Part shown: positions 35,256 to 47,018 of the stretch, in pieces
Numbering within the stretch: the first letter of the stretch is position 1
How the letters are laid out: the number at the start of each line of letters is the position of its first letter
NCBI GenBank assembly: GCA_024195585.1
Contig: SWBL01000305.1
Location: 1-64,000, forward strand
Length of the DNA: 64,000 bases
Direction of reading: 5' to 3'
Origin: Aureobasidium sp. EXF-3400
Lineage: Eukaryota; Ascomycota; Dothideomycetes; Dothideales; Saccotheciaceae
The notes under the pieces: generated by a model
What the model saw: only the letters and a program-made list of their open reading frames with translations
Database searches by the model: none
Told to the model about the DNA's origin: nothing
Translations under genes and position numbers: made by a program

Positions 35256-36125
35256 TCATTTGCCGCTGTTGATCATCGAGTCATCGGCGGCCTTCTTGGT
35301 AAGGATTCCGAGCAGATCATCTTCGGTGTGTTTGCCTTTGGTTGAACCGATGGTGTGATGGATTTGTTCATCCTCATCTGCGATCGACTTGGTACGGGCT
35401 TTCTTGGAAGCGGTCGTCTCGGGCTTAGATGGCTCGTCATCGGAATCCTCGATGGTGATGGTGTCGTACTTGCGCTTGCTGACAGTAGATGAGTTGAGAG
35501 TTTTGGGTTGCTCATCAGTCTCCTCATCGGCTTCCTCATCTGTAGTCTCCTGATCAGAGTCGTCAACTTCCTCGTCTCCTTCTTCCTTGGCTTCTTCTGC
35601 TCCGATCTTGTCTCTGACCTTCATCAGAGCAATTCCCAGAAGGTTCTGGCCCCATTTGTCTCTCGAGACTCTCTTCGCATCTGTAGCACCGTAACCGATA
35701 CCCCAAATCTTGTCGTTTTTCGAGGCCTCAACAAGCAATCGATCTCCGGTCTCGAGCAACACCTTCTTGAACCTTTCGTTCTGAGTGAACTTGAGATAGT
35801 TACCACGTTCCACGATACCGAGCTTGACTGTATCCCAGATTTTGTCACTGAATCCCTTGAGATCTCTACCCAGTGCCTTCTGGGCTTTTGAGGTCTTTGC
35901 GTCGATGATTTTAGCGGCAATGTCTGAGTTGCCAATGTCCGAGTCTTTGAAGGTCAGAGCTTTTCCGTACATCATGAATTGTTCGGTGCCGTGGAACTTG
36001 ATGTCGGGATAGTTGGGGTCGGTGAAGGTGCATTTCTGAAATTGAGAGAAGATGCCGTGGGGGCGTTCGTTGGTGCTGTAGAAGTAAATTGGGTCTGAAG
36101 TGTCTGTGGCAGTGGAGCGAGCCAT
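35256..36125 (-). CDS. NADAR (DUF1768/YbiA-like) domain protein with acidic tail
   Basis: A 289-aa intronless protein from ATG 36125. Residues 12-170 form the NADAR domain: IYFYSTNERPHGIFSQF, FHGTEQFMMYGKALTF, then DKIWDTVKLGIVERGNYLKF and IWGIGYGATDAKRVSRDKWG-type C-terminal motifs with the conserved NLLGIALMKVRD helix. The conserved Glu in the TEQFMMYGKA motif and the later Trp/Gly residues are present. Family members hydrolyse N-glycosidic bonds: bacterial YbiA acts on riboflavin intermediates, and other NADAR proteins remove ADP-ribose from guanine. Residues 175-289 are disordered and strongly acidic, with KR-type patches (VSKRKYDTITIED, ASKKARTKS) that suggest nuclear location. Which substrate this one uses is unknown. 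Confidence 0.85.
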   Translation of the reverse strand: MARSTATDTSDPIYFYSTNERPHGIFSQFQKCTFTDPNYPDIKFHGTEQFMMYGKALTFKDSDIGNSDIAAKIIDAKTSKAQKALGRDLKGFSDKIWDTVKLGIVERGNYLKFTQNERFKKVLLETGDRLLVEASKNDKIWGIGYGATDAKRVSRDKWGQNLLGIALMKVRDKIGAEEAKEEGDEEVDDSDQETTDEEADEETDEQPKTLNSSTVSKRKYDTITIEDSDDEPSKPETTASKKARTKSIADEDEQIHHTIGSTKGKHTEDDLLGILTKKAADDSMINSGK

Positions 36126-36983
36126 GTTGGATGATGATGTTGCTTGATGGGAGAATGTGGTATGATGTTGTTTGGTGGATGGGAGTGTGGTATGGTGTCG
36201 ACCGTCTGGTAAGATAATTGAAGTGGAAGGAAAAGGTAGTGGTTGGTGCTGCGTATAAGTATGCAGATGTGTGCCAATGAAAGTGTAAGATCTGAATAGC
36301 GTACTGAAGGGTCGGAAGTCTCGCTTTACTACCCAAGATCACTTGGTAGAGCAAGTGATATACACACAAGTGATATAGGAAGAGCAGGTGATATGGGAAG
36401 AGGAAGTGCTGATGAAAGTGGATGATTGTATAGTATACTGAAGGATCGGAAGGAATGAAAGAGCGGGTGATCAAGGAAAGAGTGATGCAGAAGCAAAAGA
36501 ATACTTGACTGTGCAGAATGGAAAGAGCGCCTTGAGCTGAGCTGAGCTGAGCTGTAGTCTACGGGTGAAAGGGTGGCTGTAGATTCGATCCTTCCCCTTT
36601 CTAAATATATGAAAGTTCATCACTTGCACTCCTTCTTTACTCGTCTATATGATGAGGTATAAAGCAGAAGAGAGCTCAGTAGAAGTGATCAGAATATTAT
36701 TGAAAAATCTTATCGTGATCGAATGCAATCTTCGGAAGCCAGACTTGGTCAAGGAAGTCGCAATGGTATTGTGGCCCGTGCGGCAGTTCCAAGATGTAGC
36801 TCGAGACTCATCCACCATTTTGCGCTTCTCCATCTAACCATATCAACCTTCTCGAAACACGCATATCTCAGCATTACATCAACCACATCACTGATCCAAA
36901 CCAATACACTTGCTCTGACAACTCTTCCAACAACGCGACACACCTAGTGCCGCGCGCGCAACCTCACACCCAACCCCCAAACC
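36126..36983. promoter_or_regulatory. Divergent promoter region NADAR / Prp11
   Basis: 858 bp separate the two divergent start codons. It contains a four-copy TGAGC microsatellite at 36533-36552 and AT-rich stretches near 36600-36700. No other gene is seen. Confidence 0.4.
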
Positions 36984-37738
36984 ATGGACTACCAAGTACT
37001 TACCTCCTCCCTCCTCTCCTCCACCCATCCCCTAACCCTCCCTCCCAGAACCGCGCTGGCTCAAAATTCGGCGGTGGCGGCGTAGCCTCAGCATCAGCAA
37101 CAAACGCCGACCGCCGCGAACGCCTCCGAAAGCTCGCCCTCGAAACAATCGACCTAGACAAAGACCCCTACATCTTCAAAAACCACGTCGGAAGCTTCGA
37201 ATGCCGCTTGTGTCTGACCGTACACCAAAACGATGGTTCCTATCTCGCTCACACGCAAGGACGTAAACATCAAACAAACCTGGCTAGGAGAGCAGCCAGA
37301 GAAGCGCAACTGGGAAAAGACAGAGATCAAAATTTGACGGGCTTGAATACCGTGCAGGTCAAGAAGAATGTGGTCAAGATTGGACGGCCTGGGTATAAGA
37401 TTACCAAGACGAGGGATCCGTTGACTAGGCAGTTGGGTTTGCTGTTTCAGTTGCAGTATCCTGAGATTTCGCAGGATGTGCAGCCTAGAGTCAGATTCAT
37501 GTCTGCCTTTGAGCAAAAGGTCGAAGAGCCGGATAAGCAGTTCCAGTACTTGCTGGTTGCTGCTGAGCCCTACGAGACGTGTGCTTTCAAGCTTCAGGCT
37601 CGCGAAATCGATCGCTCAGAGGGAAAGTACTGGACTTGGTTTGATGAGGACAACAAGGAGTTCTGGGTTCAGGTCACCTTCAAGACCGAGAGAGAGGAGA
37701 GATACAGCGGTGTTCCTGGTCTGGCTCCTAGACGTTGA
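36984..37738 (+). CDS. PRP11: Splicing factor 3a subunit 2 (Prp11/SF3A2)
   Basis: Exons 36984-36995 (only 12 bp, MDYQ) and 37049-37738 encode 233 aa. It is a U2 snRNP component (SF3a complex) required for branch-site recognition. Splicing yields MDYQNRAGSKFGGGGVASAS, matching the SF3A2 start. The C2H2 zinc finger is intact, C56-x2-C59...H72-x5-H78 in ECRLCLTVHQNDGSYLAHTQ and onward. Family blocks KIGRPGYKITKTRD, YPEISQDVQPRVRFMSAFEQ and AAEPYETCAFKLQAREID are present. The Pro-rich repeat tail of the animal protein is absent, as in most fungi. The 3' end faces the Rim15 3' end across 251 bp. Confidence 0.95.
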
Positions 37739-37989
37739 TTCTTTTCTATACGGTCACACATTGGTCTATCAACACAGCGATGGAGTTTGGCGTTTTTGGA
37801 ATCAAGAGCAAAGAAATCGTGCGTAAGAAAAGGGGTATTACGACCTGGCTGAGCTGAAAACTTGCTTGTATCATGAAGAAAAATGCACAAAAGAGACACA
37901 AGAAATGAAAAATGTAAAAGAAACCATGCCCCCCAAAAACAATAATGACAATGACATCGTGTTGTCCGCCTCGCTGAACTTCCTAGCAT

Positions 37990-40900
37990 TCACACCTTTC
38001 GCGTTGGCGATGTGGACGCACGAGGCGTCGGATCGGGGTCGGGGTCGCTTGTGTAGTGCGGCCGTGGTGTCCTGTCCTCATCCACGATCTGGATGCTGCC
38101 GTGCGGCAAGAACAGCTCTGGCGGCGTCAACGTCGCTCCCTCCTCTTCAATCGCCGCTTCCTCGTTGCCTGTAAGTGACGCCGTCGCCTTGAGGTTTTGC
38201 GTCGCCATAACCTCCTCGTTCGACACAACGCTACCCTGGCTGTTCGTACGCAACATCTCAGTCCCCAGCTTCGACGCTCCTCGTATCTTAGACTTGGGCG
38301 ATCGTGCTCGAATCTGAGCATTGCCCAGCTCCTCGTCTTCGTCGTCTCCAGATTCCGCACACTCGTGCCTTCCCATCTCCAGAGACTTCTTTCTCGCTTC
38401 TATCGATTCTGGTGATCGTTGTTTGCGAGGTGACACATCCCGCTGGCTCTCAAGTTGTCCCGGTGCAGAGATCTGTTCTGTCAACGACGGCATCCTAGTC
38501 TCGGGCGGAGGTTTCGTTCTCGCATGCACCACCACTTGCTCGGGGCTAATACCTAATCCGTCAAATTGGCGTTCGAGCTCGGATTCTTGCCAATCATTCG
38601 TGTGTCTACTGATGATGACCGGTATCGAATCATACGGACTGCCTATCTCAGGGATCGAGCTTGATCCTATCGAGTCTTCCCTGCTAGATCCGCGGAAACT
38701 GTTGGTCAGCATACCATAACCAGATATCGAACTGGTCGTCGGGCTCTCCTCCATCAAGGGCGATTCTCGACGCAGACTTGAGGACGGCATGATAGATGAC
38801 TGTGCTGGTGTCCATCCTGGTGGAGGCGGCTTCCATTGGCAGAGCCGGCTCATGACTTCGGTCAATTTGCCTGTGTCAGGAGGTTTCTCAATCAATGCGT
38901 CAAAGTAATGCGGTGCTTGCAACTCCTTGAGATATCCTGTGACGGCAACAATTGGAGTATGCGAGTTGGCGTTCTTAGTATCGCGTATCATGCGTGCCAC
39001 GTCTGCTCCGTTAATCTGAGGCAGCTTGAACTCCATCATGATAATATCGAACTTGACTTCGCTCATGGCATAACGCATGGCTTCAGAACCATCCTGTACC
39101 GAGATCGTGCGACAGCGAAGCTTCTCGAGAAGTCTCTCCATGACAAGGCGTGATACAGGATGATCTTCACAAATCAGCACATCCAGTGGTCGAAATGCAG
39201 GTCCGTCGGCTAATGTGATCTGAGAGAGTCTGCGTGTGCTCTGTCTTCGGCGTTGAACTCGCAGCAAAGCTTTTGTGCGTGAATCTTCGTTGTCTGACGA
39301 TGATGGTGAAGCGTCGAATGCCATACTCCTTCGTTTGTACTGAGATATAGGTCCAGGTGGCATTTCATCGTCTTGGGATCCGATGGTGTGCGAGCGCTGT
39401 CGTGGCGATGATATACTACCTCTTCTTCCGTTTGATAGCGAAGACTTCTCTGGCATGTAGCTTTGTTGTCCATTCAGACTCTTTGGGATCTTGATGGGCG
39501 ATGAAGCCGCAGACAAAGATTTGAACCCAGCAGGTAAGTTGGGAGCATCGAGCAAGTTGCTAGTCTGTTGCAAGTGACCGATCTGCTGAGCCAGCGAGGA
39601 GGAAGTCGGTGTTTTCCTACGTTCGTGGTGGCCTCCTGCGCTGAATGACACCAACAAAGGAGATGATGGCTGGGAGCCTCTGCTTGGCGATGAATTTGTC
39701 TTGCTCAACAGCGAAGGAGAAGCAGGTCTATTGTTTCCTTTATTCGATGAGAGCGTACGTTTCAATGGCGCAGGTCCTACTGGACTTGATTCGACAGATG
39801 GAGAAGGCGAGACCAACACTGGCGATGGAGATACAAGACCTTGAGCAATCTTGCTCTGGACTTGCATTGCTTCAGCACGGAGTTTTTGGATGACATCCTT
39901 GTTTGCCTTCTCCAGAACAGGGAGGTTCTTGAATTGGAAGTTTCCAAAGTCATCTGCTGCGACAGGTTCGCTCAGTCTTCGGCTGCGGCCGTCTCTAACG
40001 TGGGGAGGTATATGCAATGGCATCAGTCCTCTCTTTATCGAGTTGACCTGGTTTCTAACCCTCGACAAGGCGTCGTGCGGTCGTTCTGGGTAGTCTGCGC
40101 CAGGCGTGTTGGCTGGCGATGAAACTTGATCCTCAAACTCGGCTCTGAAGTTCTGCAATGTAGCACCTCTCGAGTCGAAGTATTCTGTATCCTCAGGATT
40201 TGCAGGTGCCGGGATGAAAGATGCTTCCTCTTCTCGGAGCGTGTCCCACTCAACTTCAGCGAACCATGGATGAGCTCTGATCTCATCTCCACCGTTAGCA
40301 AACTTCTCATCAATATTGGACCCAAGTCTCTCTTTGGCGTCGGAGCACATGAGTCTGTTCATAAGGTCCTTGGCTTCTGGAGTTACAGGACAATCCTCAT
40401 CATCGGGCCAGTCGATCTTGCGATCTAGGATGTTCTGGAATACTTGATCGGGAGTATCTGCATGGAAAGGCGGGTAACCATACAAGCACTCGAAGAGGAT
40501 GCAGCCTAGTGACCACCAATCACTCATCTCGTCCTGACCACTTCCGTTGATCGTCTCAGGAGCGAGGTAGTCTGGTGTGCCGACAAATCTTCGCGAACTG
40601 TCGTCGGGGTCGAACAAAGCCATTGGTGGCGGCAGCATGCCAGATTGACCAGGAGGAGTGCCCAGACCACTCATGTGGCTCAAAACAGGCTGCAGAGCGT
40701 AGGGTTCTGGCGACTCGCCTTCGCTGGCAGTTTCTTCTTCGATTGGTGTTCGTCTCTGGTAGCTGGCAGATTCATCTACTATCGAAAAGCGACGGAACAT
40801 GTTTGCCAAAGCATCACTCTCTCCACTGTCGCTACGTTGACCGGATGTCCGTCGCGAAGGCTCACGAGATTCTCCTTTCGTCAGACTGAAGTACGATGGC

Positions 40901-43848
40901 TGACCGAGCTCTCCAGCCAAAGCAGGTGTTAGTCCGGGTGTACGAGCCGGAGACTGACCACCGTTGAAGTCGAAAGAGGCGGATCGTGACGATGCGATGG
41001 ACGGATCTCGTTTGCCCAACTTGAGCAAGTCTGGTGCATCACCAACTTTGTTGTTTTGCATTCTCTTCTGACGCCCGATAAGTCCCATTCGCGAGAGACC
41101 AAAATCTGTAAGCTTGAGGTGCCCTTTTTGATCGATAAGAAGGTTATCTGGCTTCAAATCACGATGAACGATCTGTCTGTCATGCAAATGCTGAACGCCC
41201 AGAACAACTTCGGCCAGATATTTCTTTGCCCAGTCTTCAGGCAATCCACCTAGTGTCTTGACCAATGAAGCACAATCGCCTCCGTTCAAATACTCCATAA
41301 CAAGATAAAGATAGTCCTTGCTGGCAAAGGTCCAATAGAGTTTTGCAACAAAGTCACTCTCGCCCTGCCACATCATGATTGCTCGTTCAGCCTTGACATT
41401 GGTGACTTGATTCTTGGCAACCATATCAGCCTTCTTGAGAACCTTGATGGCGTAGTAGTCTCCAGTAACCTTCTTCTTGGCGAGATAAACACTACCAAAA
41501 GCACCCTTACTGATAGGCTTGATGATTTCAAAGTCTTTGATAGAGGTTTGTACCGCTCGGGGTTGTGGGTTGCTGTTCACAGCATTGAGCCTTGGTGAAG
41601 ACGGTGGGCGGTATGATTCGGAGTATTGTGTAGCAGAAGATTGGCGTCGATGATGGTGGTGATGTAGTGACTGGGCTCGCAGAATCGGAGAGTGAAAGTG
41701 GTGATCATGAGAAAGTATCGGAGAGGTAAGTGGCGAAGGAGCGATTTCCCCACCACTTGGTACTCGTGGCTTTGCAACTCGCAAAGGCGAAGAAGGTGCA
41801 ATGCTTCGGGTGGGAGACTGCTGTCGGCTCGTGTTTGCTAAACTAGGAAGTACAAGACTTCTTCGTTTGTGTTCACGGTTGCTCGTGACCCGACTGAGGC
41901 TCAGTTCAGGAGCTGGTGAGTCGGTTCGCATGGGGATTGAGGCGAGCGAGGAACGAACGCTGCTATCACTCTCCGCACCAGCATCACTCTCTGGTGCCAA
42001 CATCGCCGCTCTCTTCTGGTGGATCAAAGTACTGAGAGCACTTCCGTATGATCGGGGCGTTCGAGCACCATGAGGGCTGTTTGAACGCGAAGATCCATTT
42101 GTTGATGAAGCTCTGCGATAGGAAGACGCTTCTGGAATATTGCGCAGCGCCATAGTCATTGCCGATGGTGCAAGAGGTGATCCATATGGGTTGATCGAAA
42201 AGTCTTCCTGCATGCCTTCAGGTAGGCGTGAAGTTGGCCCGTCTATGTCAGACATGGCATCTCCTATATGGCTGAACTTGTCTTGATCCTGGCTTTCCTC
42301 TTCTTCCTCGTTCTCTACGTCAGTAGAAGAGGATGATTCGCTTGAGTCGCTGAGCTCTCCATTGGCTATACGTGTAGCTTTAGCCACGGCTTCGTCGATG
42401 CACTCTTGCACTAGAATATGGAACTCAATGCGGAGGCGCTCAGAGTATTCCAGAATTCGTCGATGGCGGAAGATGGCTTCGACTTTGGCTTTGCAGAAAC
42501 CCGAAGTGTCCTCAGCAAGCAGCGCAAGCCCAACCTCGCTGTCCACAGTACTCGTGTTCGGAGGCTGCCATTGCAATACTTGTGATATTCTGCCTTCAGA
42601 TTGAGGGGATTGGGTTCTGATCTCGCCATCTTGAGAGTTATCCTTTACCGCGGGTGGGCTGATTTCCAGAGCGGTATCACAAAGATCGAGCACGAGCTCA
42701 ACAATACGAGCCAAAGGACGTCTGACAGCAAAAGATCGGGCTCTTTGATGACCTAAACCTGATCGTGAAGAGCTTCTTGGCTTGAGCTGAGGACCTGCGG
42801 GCGATGCACGACCAGATGATGGACCAGATGAAGGCTGAGAAGCGGGTCCGATAGGATGTCCTTTGTAGTCGCACAACGGAGTAGGTATTGGAGAGCCTGA
42901 ATCAGGACTATGGCGTGAATGACGAGTTTGGGCTTCCAGAGCATCCAAAACCTTGACGATGGCAGCACGGTGCTCGGTCAGATTTTCTTGGGCGATCTGA
43001 ACATCCATTTCGGCCTTATGCTCCTGCATGCATAACTCAGTATGCTTCTCAAACCACCAAGGGGTGATCTGGCGCTCGCAAATACGGCACAGGACTGGAG
43101 GCGGGGGCGGATGATCAGCTGGGTCGTCACTGCCGATCTCGGCCAAATGGGTCAAATATTGCGCCAAAACGTGAGCACCAATTCCTAGAGACTCTGCAAG
43201 GACGTCAGGGAGGTCTATCGTAATCTCACGATGAACTGCAGGCTTGATCATCCACATGGTCTGCGAGAGCGTCAGTAGTATTCATGTCTCGTTGGCTGTA
43301 GGAACTCATACATGACTCTCTTCTCCAGTGGCTCTCTCGTATACCATAATACCTTGAGCTTCGAGGTTTACAAGGTGCTCGTGACTGTCTTGATCTTCGG
43401 TGATAAAAGCCACGGGTTCTGCATGAGGGCTCTCGATAGTGACTTCGGGGCTGACTCCCACGGGTAGTTGGTACGCGATTGCGAAGCGGATGATGCGACT
43501 CTTTGTGTCGTCATTCTTCATAAGAGCAATGGCATCTGTGAAAATGTTCTTGTGATCGACAATGATATCAGACATGGTCTTTCCGACGATTGACTCCGGG
43601 TCGACGCCGCTGAGATCCTTCCAAGAGGGACTTGCCCAGCGAATAGAACCGTCCAGGTTGAGGTCCATGATTGCATTGAGAGACTGCTCGGCAGCTCGTT
43701 TGAGATCTTCACGCTCTTCTCTGATATCCATGCTGACAGTCCTCTCCATGGTACCTCTGTAGCCAGAATCCTTTGTTCCAGCAGCGTCCTCTTTCAGAGC
43801 GGCAATGGCCGGTGGGGCCAGCATTGTCGGGGTTGGTGAGTTGGCCAT
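37990..43848 (-). CDS. RIM15: Rim15-type PAS/AGC protein kinase with receiver-like domain
   Basis: Exons 43848-43312 and 43260-37990 encode 1935 aa. It is a Greatwall-class kinase that relays TORC1/PKA starvation signals and drives quiescence by phosphorylating endosulfine-type PP2A inhibitors (family knowledge). Order of parts: PAS domain at about 54-125; zinc-knuckle-like CRICERQITPWWFEKHTELC (C237, C240, H252, C256); long Ser/Pro linker; kinase at about 752-1180 with GAFGSV, AIKVLKK, HRDLKPDNLL and DFGLS. A long insertion of about 155 residues precedes GTPDYLAPE, the split-lobe hallmark. The AGC-type HPWF follows, then a receiver-like domain at about 1534-1640. There the phospho-acceptor position is Glu1589 (IIMMEFKLP) instead of Asp. 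The intron is 51 bp. Confidence 0.93.
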
Positions 43849-45566
43849 GTTGTTCGTTGTTTCTTATTCACGATGTAAATCGTTACAGAGCACCTGCCCG
43901 CCAGGGCAGCCCAGTTGAGGCTTCGCTAGATGCGCGATCCGACCATGACCATCGTGACCAGGATCAAGATGGGCGCTCCAGCGCTTGTTGGCGGCTTTCT
44001 CGCCGGCGGAGGATCGTTATCGGGTCGCTGAGAGACGGTGCACTGTGCGAGGATGGAGGTGCGAGCTGCTCGGAGCAAGTTTGAGTGATTCGACGGCAGG
44101 CGGACGTGTCGTCGATGGCTCAAGAGGGCTCGAGCGACAATTGCGTGCGGAGCCGGGTGTAGCGATTGGCGAGGCGGTGAATTGGTACTGCGTAGGGCAG
44201 TGGTGAAATTGTTTTGTAGGCGTAGTTGCGACTTGGGACTGGCAATGGCTCTTGGACAACGAGGTCGAGTGATTATGACCAACCATTCACCCTGCCCCGC
44301 CTCCTCCCGTCCACTAGCCGCTAGCGTTGCATTGCCGTCCCTAAACCTTTGTTTTATTCGGTCATTCCCGTCGCTATCTTGCGACTCGTGACTTCCAAAG
44401 CGCCAAAAGACCGATTCTTTGATCATTCCAAGTCGCAGCAACGAGTCGCGTCTTCTTATCTCACAAGTATCTGTGAATCTGAATCAATCTCTCCACAAGA
44501 CTCTGACATCTGCGCCTCTTACTTTCCGCTACCTACCATGTCAATCAGCTTACCGACACCCTAGTCGAGCGTCTGTTTTGTACCGTACAAGGCCATGTGA
44601 TGGTGCCGTATATCCAGTCCATCATTTACGAGCCCTCTGGCGACGTGCTTCGCATTGGAAATTACGACAATTCGCGTACCGCTGCAAAATTCGTAATACA
44701 CATCCGCATCTTGCAGCCAGCTGCACGCATGATTATGCAACAGCGCTTTCACTTGTCCCGTCCATCGCCGAGACGCGAGGCTCGAGGCGGCATCGGATCC
44801 TGAGTAGTTCCGCGCCATGACTTTGTAATCGTCCCATCTACGGCCGGGTGGTGCGGCAGAGAGCGTAGTACCGGGTGCTACTGAGCTACCTGGTAGCTCC
44901 TAACAGAAGCGTATTTGTGACCAAGACTTTATGCCGATGGTACAACCCTGACTCTGTGTCAAACCCACCACCAACACCGTCTATCTTTTGGAATCCTTCA
45001 ACTCCATGGTGGAACTGACTCTAAAGCACCTGGTCTGCTCAGCCAGAATCATCTCAGGGCAAATTTCTTGCAAATTATGGTCACTGAGTGGTTTTTCAGC
45101 TTCATCATGAATTCGACGTCAGCTCCTATTCGTTCACATGGGCGTTCGTCTATCAATTGGACTTGTTTCGGAAAGACGACATACAAGTCTCAAATTTCGA
45201 TTGTTCAAGTCTCAAGCTTGAAATACTCTTTCTATGTCTCTCGATCTTCTTTTTCTCCCAGCTACTCGAGTACACAACTGACCAACCTACATCAACATCC
45301 AACCATCGAGCTCGAGCTCAAGCTCCCTGAAAGCCAAGCATTCAATCGCCAAGCCTCCAGATCGATCAGGGGCCGCTCCGCAGATCTCCCAGCCTCCTCT
45401 GCCAAAAGACCATCACGGTCCAAAGAAACCAACCGCATGATGTCACTTTATCGAAGCATAACACCCGTCGCACGATGCTTCAGAGAAATCGATGACGATA
45501 GCCTCGAACGCCAATGGCCCATGGGGCTGGCATGATCAAACATCGCTTCCCCCTAAAGCTTGCATT
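43849..45566. other. Intergenic, probable long Rim15 leader/promoter; no gene seen
   Basis: 1.7 kb between the divergent Rim15 and HVA1-type genes. Frames such as 44419-44820 lack domains and an ATG start. Regulatory genes like Rim15 often have long leaders with small upstream frames, which would explain part of it. Confidence 0.4.
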
Positions 45567-45574
45567 TATAAAAA
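45567..45574 (+). promoter_or_regulatory. TATA box candidate for the DUF5872/HVA1 gene
   Basis: TATAAAAA, 13 bp before an in-frame ATG (45587) and 118 bp before the ATG that matches the conserved N-terminus (45692). If transcription starts the usual 30 or more bases downstream, most transcripts would omit the first ATG. Confidence 0.45.
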
Positions 45575-45691
45575 GGTAGAAGAGCCATGCAATTGATTAG
45601 AGCAACACCAATCGTAAGACGCTTTTTGAAATCCACTTGCTTCAGAGCACATATTCCCATCAGGACATTTATATCTTCAACAATTGCAACA

Positions 45692-46734
45692 ATGCCTCCC
45701 AAGGACAAGTATACCGACCCCGAGCTTCGCGACGAAGTCAAGGAAGAAATCCACAATGGCGACAAAGGCGGCGCCCCAGGTCAATGGTCAGCCCGCAAAG
45801 CCCAAATGATGGCCTCCGAATACAAAAAACGCGGCGGTGGTGTAAGCCCTCCCTCCTTCCCACCATCAAGCAAAACCCACTAATCCTACTTCTCCACCAG
45901 TACACAACCGACAAAAAAGACCAAGACGAATCTCAACAACACCTCTCCAAATGGGGAGAAGAAGACTGGCAAACAAAAGAAGGCTCCGCAAACGCCAAAG
46001 ACTCATCAGGCACCCAGCATCGTTACCTCCCCAAAGCAGCCTGGGAAAACATGACAGAGCAAGAGAAAAAGGAAACAGATGATAAAAAGCAAGCAGAGGG
46101 TAAGGATGGAAAGCAATTCGTCGGCAACACCGATAAAGCAAAGGAAAGCAGAAAACAAGCAAACGAGGAAGAAGATGAAAAGTTTGAGAAGAAGAAGCAA
46201 GAGGAGAAGAAGGAAGGTGATGAGAAGGAAGAGGGAGAGGCCAAGGCTGGCGATAAGCGTACTCGTGATGATGAGCCCGCTTCGCCCGCAAAGAAGCAGA
46301 AGCAAAATGATGGTGCTGCAAAGGAAACCTCATCGCCTTCGAAAAAGTCACAGTCAAAGTCAGACTCCAAGGTCGACTCAGAGTCCAATGGCAAGACCAC
46401 CAAGCAGGACGACACAAAAGACGATTCCAAGTCCAAAGACGACGCCAAAGACGACTCAAAGTCTAGCAACGCCAAAGACGAATCAAAGTCCAACGACGAC
46501 TCCAACCCCCATGGCGAGCCCGCATCCACCTCCCGCCTGCCTAAAGAAAACCAAGAGGTTTACTGGAAAACACTCGGCAACTGGACAAAAGGCACCGTGC
46601 AAGAAATCGCCTACGAAGAAAAAGAAGTAGAGGGAAAGAAGGTCAAGGCATCAGAAGAAGATCCAAGGATAGTCTTGAAGAGCGAGTCATCTGGCAAGGT
46701 TGCTGTCCACAAGCCTGAGGCTGTCTACTTTTGA
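45692..46734 (+). CDS. DUF5872 plus HVA1-TUDOR domain protein
   Basis: Exons 45692-45841 and 45901-46734 encode 327 aa; the intron is 59 bp. The N-terminus (KYTDPELRDEVKEEI, GGAPGQWSARKAQMMASEYK then YTTDKKDQDESQQHLSKWGE and YLPKAAWENMTEQE) is the DUF5872-type domain. Residues about 110-250 are a highly charged, Lys/Glu/Asp/Ser low-complexity linker with a KRTRDDE...AKKQK-like nuclear signal. The C-terminus (EVYWKTLGNWTKGTVQEIAY, then DPRIVLKSESSGKVAVHKPE) is the small TUDOR-like barrel called the hypervirulence-associated (HVA1) domain, whose molecular role is unknown. The frame is open upstream to ATG 45587, which would add a 35-residue, Arg-rich mitochondrial-type presequence. I prefer 45692 because of conservation and the TATA position. 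Confidence 0.8.
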
Positions 46735-47018
46735 TTGTAGCAGTGTATAGTCATGTATTAGTATGGTGTGTACGATAGAAGAGTCGAAATTGATGGTCAT
46801 TATTCTCTCTGAACCCTCCCTGTGAGGTCCGTGACTGGTTGACCACTGGACAACTTTCTATCAATTCATCGAAGCAATACTTTGACTACACGATCTATCG
46901 AACATGCTGGCCTGTCTTCTATCTCTTCCTGCACCACCATAAGTACCGGATAACAACGACAGCTTGCTGCTCACACGAATACGCTATGCCTCGTTTTCGA
47001 ACTTCTGACAAGGCCTTC

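Noticed and set aside
44419..44820. 133-codon frame upstream of the HVA1 gene
   Set aside because: Starts at a non-ATG codon and has no recognisable motif or intron model.
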